From Micromonospora sicca (GTDB lineage: Bacteria; Actinomycetota; Actinomycetes; Mycobacteriales; Micromonosporaceae), in the NCBI RefSeq assembly GCF_003172935.1, contig NZ_QGKS01000410.1:1-36515 (forward strand): a stretch of DNA of 36,515 nt, in the 5' to 3' direction. Positions 1-8,719 of the stretch are shown piece by piece. The position numbers and the translations under genes are program-made. The notes under the pieces were generated by a model that worked only from the letters and a program-made list of their open reading frames with translations, was not told where the DNA came from and did not search any database. Numbering within the stretch: the first letter of the stretch is position 1; every line of letters begins with the position of its first letter.

Positions 1-1808
1 CGCGCCGGCCGGACCGGCCCGCCGCCCGGCGGCCGTCGCGCAAGCCGCGCCGCCCGCCGAAGCTCGCCGACCCGCGCCGCCGGCTGCGGCTCGGCACGCT
101 GCTCACCCTGACGCTCTTCGCCGCGATCGGCATCCGGCTGGTCTTCCTGCAGACCGTGGACACCCCGGCGTACGCCGACGGCGGCGTCACCGACCGGCTC
201 GCCGTGGTCGACCTGCCCGCCCCGCGCGGCGCGATCTACGACCGGACCGGCGCCCCGCTGGCGCACAGCGTCGAGGCCCGGTACGTCTTCGCCGACCCGA
301 CCCGGGTCAAGGACCGGTTCGCCACCGCCCGGCTGCTCTCCCCGCTGCTCGGCGTGCCCGTCTCCGACCTGGCCGACAGGATGAGGCCCCGCAAGCTGCC
401 GACGGGCATCCCGTCGCAGTTCGAGTACCTGGCCCGCGGCGTCGAGATCGGCAAGGCGAAGCAGATCATGGCGCTGGACCTGGCCGGCATCGGCGTGCAC
501 CGGGACGAGCGGCGCGAGGTGCCCGGCGGCGACCTGGGCGCCAACCTGATCGGCTTCGTCAGCCAGGACATGGTCGGCCTGGAGGGGCTGGAGGCGAAGT
601 ACGACGACCTGCTCCAGGGGCAGGCCGGGAAGAAGACCTACGAGGTCGGGCAGGGCGACCTGGCCGCGCCGATTCCCGGCGGCTACAGCCAGACCACCCA
701 GCCCAACCCGGGCAGCTCACTGGAGCTGACCATCGACCGGGACCTCCAGTTCCAGGCGCAGCGGATCCTCACCGCCCGAATGGCGCAGACCAGGGGCAGC
801 GTCGGCGCCGCGGTGATCATCGACGTGCCCACCGGCGAGGTGCTGGCCCAGGCGAGCAACCCCACCTACGACGCGGCGGACCCGGAGGGCAGCAAGCCGA
901 CGGACCGGGAGGACGCGGCGACCAGCTTCGTGGTCGACCCGGGCTCCATCCACAAGGCGATCACCTACGGCGCGGCCCTCCAGGAGGGCGTGATCACCCC
1001 GGACACGGCGTTCCCCGTCCCCAACACGATCGTCAAGGGCGGCGTCACCTTCCGGGACACGCACCCGGCGAACGGGCAGAAGATGAGCATCCCCGGCATG
1101 CTGGCGTACTCGTCCAACGTCGGGACCATCAAGATCGCTGGCGAGCTGGGGCCGGACCGCCTCATCGACTACCAGAAGCGGTTCGGGCTGGGGCAGCCCA
1201 CCCGCGAGGGCCTGCCGGGGGAGGCCTCCGGGCGACTGCTCCCGGCCGACCAGTGGAGCGGCTCGGCGTACGGGTCGGTGCCGATCGGGCACAGCGTGGA
1301 CGCCACCCCCCTGCAGATGGCCGCCGCGTACGCCGCCGTGGCCAACGACGGCACGTACGTCCAGCCGCACCTGATCAGGGAGGTGATCGGCCCGGACGGG
1401 AAGCGGACGCCGGGCCCGGCGCCGGTGACCCGGTCGGTGCTCAGCCCGCAGAACGCCGCCGCGCTGCGCACCATGCTGGAGGCGGTCACCACGGTCAACG
1501 GTCCGGAGGGGCCGGCCACCGGCCTGGCCGCCGCCGTCCCCGGCTACCGGGTGGCCGGCAAGACCGGCACCGGACTGCGCTACGCCGACGGCCAGCAGCA
1601 GCCCGGCGCGGTCGCCTCGTTCATCGGGATGGCCCCAGCCGAGCACCCCCGGTACGTGGTGGCGGTCTTCGTCTGGAGCCCGGGCGGCGAGGGCGGCGCG
1701 GTCGCCGCGCCGGCCTTCCGGGAGATGATGGGCTACACGCTGCGGCACTACCGGGTGCCGCCGTCGGCGACCAGCAAGTCCCCCAAGTTCGAGGTCTTTC
1801 CGCGCTGA
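1..1808 (+). CDS. ftsI: Division-specific class B penicillin-binding protein (FtsI/PBP3), 5' end off-window
   Basis: Septal peptidoglycan transpeptidase anchored in the cytoplasmic membrane; works with FtsW at the divisome. The reading frame (codons starting at position 3) is open from the window edge and encodes a basic Arg/Pro-rich cytoplasmic tail followed by one hydrophobic anchor (about 99-155), so the GTG at 156 is not the real start. After a PBP dimerisation domain, the transpeptidase domain carries all three catalytic motifs: SIHK (Ser codon 945-947, Lys 954-956), SSN (1110-1118) and KTG (1560-1568). The first motif is usually S-T/V-x-K; Ser and Lys are kept. It is first in the visible dcw cluster; rsmH and an ftsL-like gene would be expected just upstream. 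The spacer to murE is about 90 nt and carries a promoter-like box. Confidence 0.96.
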   Translation, partial: RRPDRPAARRPSRKPRRPPKLADPRRRLRLGTLLTLTLFAAIGIRLVFLQTVDTPAYADGGVTDRLAVVDLPAPRGAIYDRTGAPLAHSVEARYVFADPTRVKDRFATARLLSPLLGVPVSDLADRMRPRKLPTGIPSQFEYLARGVEIGKAKQIMALDLAGIGVHRDERREVPGGDLGANLIGFVSQDMVGLEGLEAKYDDLLQGQAGKKTYEVGQGDLAAPIPGGYSQTTQPNPGSSLELTIDRDLQFQAQRILTARMAQTRGSVGAAVIIDVPTGEVLAQASNPTYDAADPEGSKPTDREDAATSFVVDPGSIHKAITYGAALQEGVITPDTAFPVPNTIVKGGVTFRDTHPANGQKMSIPGMLAYSSNVGTIKIAGELGPDRLIDYQKRFGLGQPTREGLPGEASGRLLPADQWSGSAYGSVPIGHSVDATPLQMAAAYAAVANDGTYVQPHLIREVIGPDGKRTPGPAPVTRSVLSPQNAAALRTMLEAVTTVNGPEGPATGLAAAVPGYRVAGKTGTGLRYADGQQQPGAVASFIGMAPAEHPRYVVAVFVWSPGGEGGAVAAPAFREMMGYTLRHYRVPPSATSKSPKFEVFPR

Positions 1809-1886
1809 GCGGGGCGGACGGGACATGATCGGTGAGTGGCGACGAACCACCGGGGCGGCTGTGCGGTCGGAACCCGGACGACCGGG

Positions 1887-1901
1887 TAGGGTCTGACGCC
1901 G
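1887..1901 (+). promoter_or_regulatory. Putative leaderless promoter of murE
   Basis: TAGGGT at 1887-1892 matches the actinobacterial -10 pattern TANNNT and lies 8 nt before the GTG at 1901. That would put transcription start at or next to the start codon. I see no Shine-Dalgarno sequence before this GTG and no convincing -35. Inference from position and motif only. Confidence 0.5.
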
Positions 1902-3424
1902 TGCCCGGCAATCCACGTCCCCGTACCGTGAATCCCGTCCGGCTCGGCGACCTCGCCGCCCGGCTCGCCGTCGCGCCGCCGGCGGGCGCCGCCGAGGTGG
2001 CCGTGACCGGGGTGACCCACGCCAGCCAGGAGGTCCGTCCCGGGGACCTCTACGCGGCGTTGCCGGGCGCCCGCCGGCACGGCGCGGAGTTCGCCGCCGG
2101 GGCGGCCGAGGCCGGGGCGGTGGCCCTGCTGACCGACCTGGCCGGCGCCGAGCTGGCCGCCGGGGCGGGCCTGCCGACGCTGGTGGTCGACGACCCCCGG
2201 GCGGTGCTCGGCGACGTCGCCGCCACCGTCTACGGCGACCCGACCGCGGGACTGACCGTGATCGGGGTGACCGGCACCGCCGGCAAGACCTCCACCAGCT
2301 ACCTGATCGAGTCGGGGCTGCGCGCCGCGGGCCGCACCACCGGCCTGATCGGCACCGTGGAGACCCGGCTGGGCGACCTGGTGATCGACAGCGTGCGGAC
2401 CACCCCGGAGGCGACCGACCTGCACGCCATGCTCGCCGTCGCCGGGGAGCGCGGGGTGGACGCGGTGGTCATGGAGGTGTCCAGCCACGCCCTGGCCATG
2501 GGCCGGGTCGGCGGGGTCCGCTTCACCGTCGGCGGCTACACCAACTTCGGCTCCGACCACCTGGACTTCCACGCCGACTCGGCGGACTACTTCGCGGCGA
2601 AGGCGAAGCTCTTCGACGGGCGCTGTGCGGTCGAGGTGCTCAACCACGACGACCCGGCGCTGCGACCGCTGTTCAAGCCGGCCACCGTCAGCTACTCGGC
2701 GGCCGGCGACCCGGCCGCCACCTGGTGGGCCGACGGGATCGACGACGAGGGGTACACCCAGCGCTTCACCGTGCACGGCCCGGACGGGCTGGCCCTGCCC
2801 GCCGTGGTGGCGCTGCCAGGCCGGCACAACGTGGCGAACGCGTTGCTGGCCGTCGCCACCCTGGTCGCCGCCGGGGTGGACCCGGCCACCGCGGTCGCGG
2901 GGGTCTCCGCCTGCGGCGGCGTGCCGGGGCGGCTGGAGCTGGTCAGCGGCGACGCGCCGGTGCGCGGGGTGGTGGACTACGCGCACAAGGCGAACGCGAT
3001 CGAGGCCGTCCTGGTCGCGCTGCGCGGCCTGACCGCCGGCCGGTTGATCTGCGTGATCGGCGCGGGTGGCGACCGGGACCGGGGCAAGCGGCCGGTGATG
3101 GGCGCCGCCGCGGCGGAGGGAGCCGACGTGGTGCTGGTGACCGACGACAACCCGCGCACCGAGGACCCGGCCGCGATCCGGGCCGAGGTGCTCGCCGGGG
3201 CGTACGCGGCGAGCGCCGCCGCCCGGATCATCGAGGCGCCCGGCCGGCGGGATGCCATCGCCGAGGCGGTCCGGCTGGCCGAACCGGGCGACGTGGTGGC
3301 GCTGCTGGGCAAGGGGCAGGAGCGCGGCCAGGAGATCGCCGGCGAGGTGCTCCCGTTCGACGACCGGGTCGAGCTCGCCGAGGCGTTGCGGGCCCGCTTC
3401 GGTGACCTGGCGGGTCGACGGTGA
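1901..3424 (+). CDS. murE: UDP-MurNAc-tripeptide synthetase (meso-diaminopimelate-adding)
   Basis: Cytoplasmic Mur ligase that adds the third stem-peptide residue to UDP-MurNAc-dipeptide using ATP. 507 residues, a normal length. The ATP loop GTAGKTS is near residue 125 and the substrate-selecting motif DNPR is at about 416-419. An Arg there marks meso-diaminopimelate-adding enzymes (established knowledge), whereas Lys-adding enzymes differ. A longer frame opens at 1832, but the conserved family start and the -10-like box at 1887 favour GTG 1901; GTG 1928 is the alternative. The stop overlaps the murF GTG (GTGA), implying translational coupling. Confidence 0.95.
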   Translation: MPGNPRPRTVNPVRLGDLAARLAVAPPAGAAEVAVTGVTHASQEVRPGDLYAALPGARRHGAEFAAGAAEAGAVALLTDLAGAELAAGAGLPTLVVDDPRAVLGDVAATVYGDPTAGLTVIGVTGTAGKTSTSYLIESGLRAAGRTTGLIGTVETRLGDLVIDSVRTTPEATDLHAMLAVAGERGVDAVVMEVSSHALAMGRVGGVRFTVGGYTNFGSDHLDFHADSADYFAAKAKLFDGRCAVEVLNHDDPALRPLFKPATVSYSAAGDPAATWWADGIDDEGYTQRFTVHGPDGLALPAVVALPGRHNVANALLAVATLVAAGVDPATAVAGVSACGGVPGRLELVSGDAPVRGVVDYAHKANAIEAVLVALRGLTAGRLICVIGAGGDRDRGKRPVMGAAAAEGADVVLVTDDNPRTEDPAAIRAEVLAGAYAASAAARIIEAPGRRDAIAEAVRLAEPGDVVALLGKGQERGQEIAGEVLPFDDRVELAEALRARFGDLAGRR

Positions 3425-4818
3425 TCCCGCTGACCCTGGCCGAGGTCGCCTCGGCCGTCGACGGGCGGCTGGTCGCCGCCGACCCGGACGCCCGGGTGAC
3501 CGGGTCGGTTGCGTTCGATTCCCGCAAGGTCACCCCGGGTGGGCTCTTCGTGGCGTTCCCCGGTGAGAAGGTGGACGGGCACGACTACGCCGCCCGGGCG
3601 GTCGGGGCCGGCGCGGTGGCGGTGCTCGGGACCCGGGAGGTTCCCGGCGTGCCGATGGTGCTGGTCGACGACGCCCTCGCGGCGATGGGACGCCTGGCCC
3701 GCGCGGTGGTCGACCGGCTGCCCGGCCTCACCGTGATCGGCCTGACCGGCTCCTCCGGCAAGACCACCACGAAGGATCTGATCGCCCAGCTCACCGTGCG
3801 GCTCGGTCCGACCGTGGCGCCGCCCGGCTCGTTCAACAACGAGCTGGGTCACCCGTACACGGCGCTGCAGGCCGGGCCGGAGACCCGCTACCTGGTGATG
3901 GAGAAGGGCGCCCGCGGGGTGGGGCACGTCCGCTACCTGTGCGAGGTGGTGCCCCCGCGGATCTCCGTGGTGCTCAACGTCGGGGTCGCGCACATCGGCG
4001 AGTTCGGCTCGGTGGAGACCATCGCCCTGGCCAAGGGGGAGCTGGTCGAGGCGCTGCCCGCCGACGGCCTGGCCGTGCTCAACGCCGACGACCCGCTGGT
4101 CGACGCGATGGCCGCCCGTACCCGGGCCCGGGTGGTCCGCTACGGCGAGGCGCCGCACGCCGACGTGCGGGCCGTGGACGTGGCGCTGGACGGGCGGGGC
4201 CGGCCGTCGTACACCCTGGTGACGCCGGAGGGCAGCGTGCCGGTGCGGCTCGGGCTGACCGGGCGGCACCAGGTCTCCAACTCCCTCGCCGCCGCGGCGG
4301 TGGCCCGCGAGCTGGGGATGCCCCTGGCCGAGCTGGCCGTCGCCCTGGGCGAGCTGGGGCTGGTCTCGACCCGCCGGATGGACGTCTTCGAGCGCTCCGA
4401 CGGGGTCACCGTGATCGACGACTCGTACAACGCCAACCCGGCCTCGATGGCCGTCGCGCTGCGGGCGCTGGCGGGCCTGCGCGGGCAGGGGCGTACCGTC
4501 GCGGTGCTCGGCTACATGGCCGAGCTGGGGACGTTCGAGCGGGAGGGGCACCAGCAGGTCGGCCGGCTCGCGGCCGAGCTGGGCGTCGACCGGCTGCTCG
4601 TGGTGGGCGAGCTGGCGGCGCCGATCCAGGAAGGCGCGACAGCGGTAAGTGACTGGGGAGGAGAGTCGGTGCTGCTCACCGATCAGGCGGCGGCCGTCGA
4701 GGTGCTGCGGGGCGAGCTACGTCCGGGTGACGTGGTGCTGGTGAAGGGCTCCCGGTACCGCACCTGGGAGGTGGTCGACGCGCTGCGCGAGGCCACCGGG
4801 GAGGGGGTCACCTCATGA
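3421..4818 (+). CDS. murF: UDP-MurNAc-tripeptide--D-Ala-D-Ala ligase
   Basis: Completes the cytoplasmic UDP-MurNAc-pentapeptide by adding D-Ala-D-Ala. 465 residues. Mur ligase ATP loop GSSGKTTTKD near residue 115, central-domain segment NNELGHPYTAL, and the C-terminal-domain motif DDSYNANP near 340 are all present. GTG 3421 overlaps the murE stop by four bases, and the murF stop overlaps the mraY start (ATGA at 4815), so murE-murF-mraY form one tightly coupled run. Confidence 0.95.
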   Translation: MIPLTLAEVASAVDGRLVAADPDARVTGSVAFDSRKVTPGGLFVAFPGEKVDGHDYAARAVGAGAVAVLGTREVPGVPMVLVDDALAAMGRLARAVVDRLPGLTVIGLTGSSGKTTTKDLIAQLTVRLGPTVAPPGSFNNELGHPYTALQAGPETRYLVMEKGARGVGHVRYLCEVVPPRISVVLNVGVAHIGEFGSVETIALAKGELVEALPADGLAVLNADDPLVDAMAARTRARVVRYGEAPHADVRAVDVALDGRGRPSYTLVTPEGSVPVRLGLTGRHQVSNSLAAAAVARELGMPLAELAVALGELGLVSTRRMDVFERSDGVTVIDDSYNANPASMAVALRALAGLRGQGRTVAVLGYMAELGTFEREGHQQVGRLAAELGVDRLLVVGELAAPIQEGATAVSDWGGESVLLTDQAAAVEVLRGELRPGDVVLVKGSRYRTWEVVDALREATGEGVTS

Positions 4819-5939
4819 GGGCGGTCATCGTCGCCATCGGGGTCGCCTTCCTGATCTCGCTGCTCTGCACCCCTATCGCGATCAAGGTCTTCACCCGGCT
4901 GAAGGCCGGCCAGCCGATCCGGGCCGAGGGCCCGGCCATGCACCAGGGCAAGAAGGGCACGCCGACGATGGGCGGCGTGGTCTTCATCCTGGCCACGGTG
5001 ATCGCGTACGTCGCCGGGCACCTCGCGCTGACCACCCTGCCGGACGCCCAGATCGCCCAGGTGGAGCCGACCATGACCGCGCTGGTGCTGCTCGGCCTGA
5101 TGGTCTTCTCCGGCGCGGTCGGCTTCATCGACGACTTCCTCAAGGTCCGCAAGCGGCACAGCGGCGGGCTGAACAAGCGCGGCAAGCTCGCCGGCCAGAT
5201 CCTGGTCGGGACGATCTTCGGCATCGTGGCGCTCTACTTCCCGAGCCGGATGTACGACGTCACGGGCGCCCGGACCAACGCCGAGACGGTGGGCAGCACC
5301 ACGCTCAGCTTCATCCGGGACATCCCGGCGCTGGAGATCGGCAAGGTCGCCTCGGTGATCGTGATCATCCTGGTGGTGATGGCGGCGACCAATGGGGTCA
5401 ACCTCACCGACGGCCTGGACGGCCTGGCCACCGGCGCCTCGGTGATGGTGCTCGCCGCGTACGCGCTGATCGCTTTCTGGCAGTACCGGCACTGGTGCGC
5501 GGACCCGAACTACACCGAGGCGTACTGCTACACGGTCCGGGACCCGCTGGAGATCGCGTTGATCGCCGGCGCGGCGGCCGGGGCCTGTGTGGGCTTCCTG
5601 TGGTGGAACACCTCTCCGGCCCGGATCTTCATGGGCGACACCGGCGCCCTCGGCCTGGGCGGCCTGATCGCCGGCATGGCGATGTCCACCCGGACCATCC
5701 TGCTGCTGCCGATCATCGGCCTGCTCTTCGTGATCATTACGATGTCGGTGGTGATCCAGATCATCTCGTTCCGGACCACCGGCAAGCGGGTGTTCCGGAT
5801 GTCCCCGCTGCAGCACCACTTCGAGCTGGCCGGCTGGAGCGAGGTCAACATCGTGGTCCGGTTCTGGATCATCGCCGGGATCGGCGTGGCCATCGCGCTG
5901 GGCCTGTTCTACAGCGAATTCCTCGCCGCGGTCACCTGA
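4815..5939 (+). CDS. mraY: Phospho-MurNAc-pentapeptide translocase
   Basis: Integral membrane enzyme that transfers phospho-MurNAc-pentapeptide to undecaprenyl phosphate, forming lipid I. 374 residues with about ten hydrophobic segments. Family motifs: FIDDFLKV near 108-115, NLTDGLDGLA near 196-205, MGDTGALGLGG near 273-283, and PLQHHFEL near 333-340. These include the Asp residues tied to Mg2+ and catalysis in the family. It overlaps murF by four bases. It is not followed by murD, as in most actinobacteria, but by a hairpin with a short T run. Confidence 0.96.
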   Translation: MRAVIVAIGVAFLISLLCTPIAIKVFTRLKAGQPIRAEGPAMHQGKKGTPTMGGVVFILATVIAYVAGHLALTTLPDAQIAQVEPTMTALVLLGLMVFSGAVGFIDDFLKVRKRHSGGLNKRGKLAGQILVGTIFGIVALYFPSRMYDVTGARTNAETVGSTTLSFIRDIPALEIGKVASVIVIILVVMAATNGVNLTDGLDGLATGASVMVLAAYALIAFWQYRHWCADPNYTEAYCYTVRDPLEIALIAGAAAGACVGFLWWNTSPARIFMGDTGALGLGGLIAGMAMSTRTILLLPIIGLLFVIITMSVVIQIISFRTTGKRVFRMSPLQHHFELAGWSEVNIVVRFWIIAGIGVAIALGLFYSEFLAAVT

Positions 5940-5959
5940 CCCGGCACACCGACGGCGCG

Positions 5960-5987
5960 AAGGAGGGGCCCGGGTGGCCCCTCCTTT
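5960..5987 (+). terminator. Rho-independent terminator-like hairpin between mraY and ftsW
   Basis: Perfect 11-bp inverted repeat (arms 5960-5970 and 5976-5986) with a 5-nt loop, followed by a short T run, 20 nt after the mraY stop. It occupies the place where murD normally lies and would separate ftsI-mraY transcription from ftsW onward. Confidence 0.75.
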
Positions 5988-6042
5988 CCCGTTCCGACAC
6001 GCCGACCGGCCGGTTGCGCCACGGGCGGGCCGACCCAGCCGC

Positions 6043-6055
6043 GATGATGGGCGGG
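6043..6055 (+). promoter_or_regulatory. Possible leaderless -10 element of ftsW
   Basis: GATGAT at 6043-6048 lies 6 nt before GTG 6055, the same geometry as several clearer boxes in this window. A weak match on its own; supported by the terminator just upstream, after which a new promoter is needed. Confidence 0.3.
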
Positions 6056-7578
6056 TGGGGGAGGAACGAGACACCGAGGGCACGACCGAGACGCAGATCC
6101 GCCGACCGCCCGTGCCGCCGCGGCCGGCGGAGCCGCCCGGCGCGCTGTTCGGGCTGGACGCGGCCGGCGGGCTGGCCGCGCTGCGCGGCCTGCTGGCCCG
6201 CCCGCTGGCCTCCTACTACCTGCTGCTCTCCAGCGCCGGCCTGCTGCTGGTGATCGGGCTGACCATGGTCTTCTCGGCGACCAGCGTGAAGGACTACGCC
6301 GAGGGCGGCGACGCCTCGGCCTCCCTGGTCAAGCAGACGATCTTCGCGATCATCGGCATCGTGGCGTTCTGGGCCTGCCAGCGCCTGCCCGCCCGGACCT
6401 TCCGCGCACTGGGCCGGCCGGTGCTGGGCGCGGCGGTGGTGCTGCTGCTCGTGCTCAACCTGCTGGTGGCGCTGAAGTCGCTGTTCGGGGTGAAGTCGGT
6501 GGGCCCGCTGCGGGCCCACCTGCTCTGGCTCTATCTCGGCCCGATCCAGGTGCAGCCCGCCGAGCTGGCCAAGCTGGCTCTGGCCCTCTGGGGAGCGCAC
6601 GTCCTGGCCCGCAAGGGCGCCGCGCTGGGCTGGTGGAAGGAGCTGGCCACCCCGCTCTTCCCGGTGGTCGCCCTGCTCTTCGTGCTGGTCGGCTACAACG
6701 ACCTGGGCAGCATGCTCTGCCTGTTGGCCCTGGTGGTGGGGTTGCTCTGGGCGGCCGGCGTGCGGCTGCAGATCTTCGCCGCCCTCTCCGCGGTCGGCCT
6801 GCTCGGCATCGGCCTGCTGGTCGCCGCGGCCTCGGTCGGCGCGGGGTCCGGCTCCCGGGACGCCGACAACTACCGGCTGGCCCGGCTCACCTCGTTCATC
6901 AACCCGCCCAACCCGGCGAAGTGCTTCGAGACCAACTGCTACCAGATCGTCCAGGCCCGCAACGCCATCGAGCACGGCGGCTGGTTCGGCGTCGGGCTGG
7001 GCAAGAGCAGCCTCAAGTTCGGCTGGCTGCCCGAGGCGCACAACGACTTCATCTTCGCGATCATCGCGGAGGAGCTGGGCGTGGTCGGCTGCACGGTGGT
7101 GCTGGTGCTCTTCGCCGTGCTCGCGTACACCGGGCTGCGGATCGCCCGGCGGGTGGAGGATCCGTTCCGCCGGCTCGCCGCCGCCGGCGTCACCGCCTGG
7201 CTGGTCGGCCAGGCGGTGATCAACATCGGTGGGGTCACCGGCCTGATGCCGCTGACCGGCGTGCCGCTGCCGTTCATCTCCGACGGCGGCAGCGCCCTGG
7301 TGGTCACCCTGGCGGCGGTCGGGATGCTCGCCTCGTTCGCCCGCGCGGAGCCCGACGCGGCCCGAGCCCTGCATGCCCGTCCGCCGGCCCGCTGGGTCCG
7401 ACTAGTCTGGGCCCCGTTGCCGCCGCTTCCCGGCCGGCGCCGCCGCCCGGCGTCGCCACCGGCCGACCGTGGGTCCGTACCCCGGTCCCGTGCGCGGCGG
7501 GAGGACGACCAGGCCGCGGTCCGCGGCGCCCGGCCGAGCCGGACGCGCGCCGGCACGGCGAGCGAGAGGAGACGCTGA
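6055..7578 (+). CDS. ftsW: Septal peptidoglycan polymerase of the SEDS family (FtsW)
   Basis: SEDS glycosyltransferase that polymerises lipid II at the septum with FtsI. About 507 residues: a Pro/Arg-rich cytoplasmic N-terminus, about ten membrane segments, and a basic Arg/Pro-rich tail of about 75 residues. The large extracytoplasmic loop has the SEDS signature GVGLGKSSLKFGWLPEAHND, followed by the late signature PLPFISDGGSALV. The frame is open back to 5974, but that ATG lies in the terminator hairpin, so I prefer GTG 6055; the start remains uncertain. Its stop overlaps the murG ATG (TGATG). Confidence 0.92.
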   Translation: MGEERDTEGTTETQIRRPPVPPRPAEPPGALFGLDAAGGLAALRGLLARPLASYYLLLSSAGLLLVIGLTMVFSATSVKDYAEGGDASASLVKQTIFAIIGIVAFWACQRLPARTFRALGRPVLGAAVVLLLVLNLLVALKSLFGVKSVGPLRAHLLWLYLGPIQVQPAELAKLALALWGAHVLARKGAALGWWKELATPLFPVVALLFVLVGYNDLGSMLCLLALVVGLLWAAGVRLQIFAALSAVGLLGIGLLVAAASVGAGSGSRDADNYRLARLTSFINPPNPAKCFETNCYQIVQARNAIEHGGWFGVGLGKSSLKFGWLPEAHNDFIFAIIAEELGVVGCTVVLVLFAVLAYTGLRIARRVEDPFRRLAAAGVTAWLVGQAVINIGGVTGLMPLTGVPLPFISDGGSALVVTLAAVGMLASFARAEPDAARALHARPPARWVRLVWAPLPPLPGRRRRPASPPADRGSVPRSRARREDDQAAVRGARPSRTRAGTASERRR

Positions 7579-8684
7579 TGGGTCCGCTGCGTTCGGTGGT
7601 GCTTTGTGGAGGGGGCACGGGGGGACACATCTACCCGTTGCTGGCTTTCGCCGACTGCCTGCGCCGTCACGACCCGCGCGTCCGGATCACCTGCCTGGGC
7701 ACCCCGAAGGGCCTGGAGAACGAGCTGATCCCGCCGGCCGGCTACGACCTGCGGCAGATCCCGGCCTACCAGCTGCCCCGCTCGGTGAACATGAGCCTGG
7801 TCCGGACCCCGGACCGGATGTGGAAGGCGGCCCGCGCGGCGGGCAAGGTGATCGACGAGGTGCAGGCCGACGTCGTGGTCGGCTTCGGCGGGTACGTCTC
7901 GGTCCCCGGTTACCTCGCCGCCTGGCGGCGCGAGCTGCCGATCGTCATCCACGAGGTGAACGTGCCCCCGGGCGTGGCCAACCGGCTCGGGATGAAGTTC
8001 ACCAAGAACGTCGCCGTGGGCTTCCCGCACCAGCCGGCGCAGGCCGAGTCGCTGCGCGACGCCCGGGTGGTCGGCGTGCCGCTGCGCCGGGGTATCGCCG
8101 GGCTGGACCGGGCGGCGATGCGGAACGCCGCGCGCGCCCACTTCGGACTCCGCCCCGACCTGCCGGTGCTCTTCGTCGCCGGCGGCTCGCAGGGCGCCCG
8201 CTCGATCAACCTGGCGGTCTCCGGGGCGGCCAAGGAACTGGCCCGCAACGGCGTGCAGGTGCTGCACGTCATCGGCGCCCGCAACGAGCCGGTGTCGGTC
8301 CCCACCGACCTGCCGGTGCCGTACGTGACCCTGCCCTACCTGTCCGAGATGGAGCTGGGCTACGCGGCCGCCGACCTGATGCTGGCCCGAGGCGGGGCGA
8401 TGACCTGCGCCGAGGTGGCCGCGATCGGGCTGCCCGCCATCTACGTGCCGTACCCGCACAGCAACCAGGAGCAGAAGCGCAACGCGCTGCCCGTGGTGGA
8501 GGCCGGCGGCGGGCTGCTCGTCGACGACGCCGAGCTGACCCCGGACTGGCTGGAGCGGACGATCATCCCGCTGATCCGGGACCCGCAGCGGCTCGCCGCG
8601 ATGGGCGCCGCCGCGGGCGGGTACGGGCGCCGCGACGGCGATGTCGCGCTGCTGAACTTCGTCTACGAGGCGGTGGCCCGATGA
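7578..8684 (+). CDS. murG: UDP-GlcNAc:lipid I N-acetylglucosaminyltransferase
   Basis: Peripheral membrane GT-B glycosyltransferase that converts lipid I to lipid II. 368 residues. N-terminal glycine-rich loop GGGTGGHIYP at residues 11-20; C-terminal-domain GGSQGA loop near 204; UDP-GlcNAc-binding region ARGGAMTCAE near 270, followed by PYPHSNQEQKRNA. The ATG shares its A with the ftsW stop. The stop overlaps an ATG that opens a 12-codon micro-ORF running to murC. Confidence 0.96.
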   Translation: MGPLRSVVLCGGGTGGHIYPLLAFADCLRRHDPRVRITCLGTPKGLENELIPPAGYDLRQIPAYQLPRSVNMSLVRTPDRMWKAARAAGKVIDEVQADVVVGFGGYVSVPGYLAAWRRELPIVIHEVNVPPGVANRLGMKFTKNVAVGFPHQPAQAESLRDARVVGVPLRRGIAGLDRAAMRNAARAHFGLRPDLPVLFVAGGSQGARSINLAVSGAAKELARNGVQVLHVIGARNEPVSVPTDLPVPYVTLPYLSEMELGYAAADLMLARGGAMTCAEVAAIGLPAIYVPYPHSNQEQKRNALPVVEAGGGLLVDDAELTPDWLERTIIPLIRDPQRLAAMGAAAGGYGRRDGDVALLNFVYEAVAR

Positions 8685-8719
8685 CGTCGGCCACCGCGAC
8701 GGGAAGGTACTCGGAATGA
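8681..8719 (+). other. Micro-ORF bridging murG to murC (12 codons)
   Basis: ATG 8681 overlaps the murG stop (ATGA), and the frame stays open for 12 codons to TGA 8717-8719, which overlaps the murC start ATG 8716 (ATGA again). It has no recognisable product. It contains the murC Shine-Dalgarno-like GGAAGG. It may pass ribosomes from murG to murC, or be chance in GC-rich DNA; the same architecture recurs in the his operon. Confidence 0.35.

Noticed and set aside
1832..1900. Earlier in-frame GTG for murE
   Set aside because: The extension is not family-like and the -10 box at 1887 would lie inside it.
717..1916. Long minus-strand open frame opposite ftsI, and similar long frames opposite most genes
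   Set aside because: GC-rich coding DNA produces long antisense frames; these have Arg/Pro/Gly-rich low-information products and lie opposite clearly recognised genes.
5974..6054. Earlier in-frame ATG for ftsW
   Set aside because: It lies in the loop of the terminator hairpin and the extension has no membrane or family features.
7403..7417. TAGTCT 8 nt before a TTG inside the end of ftsW, resembling the leaderless promoters
   Set aside because: It lies in the ftsW tail in the wrong place for murG, and the downstream frame gives no recognisable protein.
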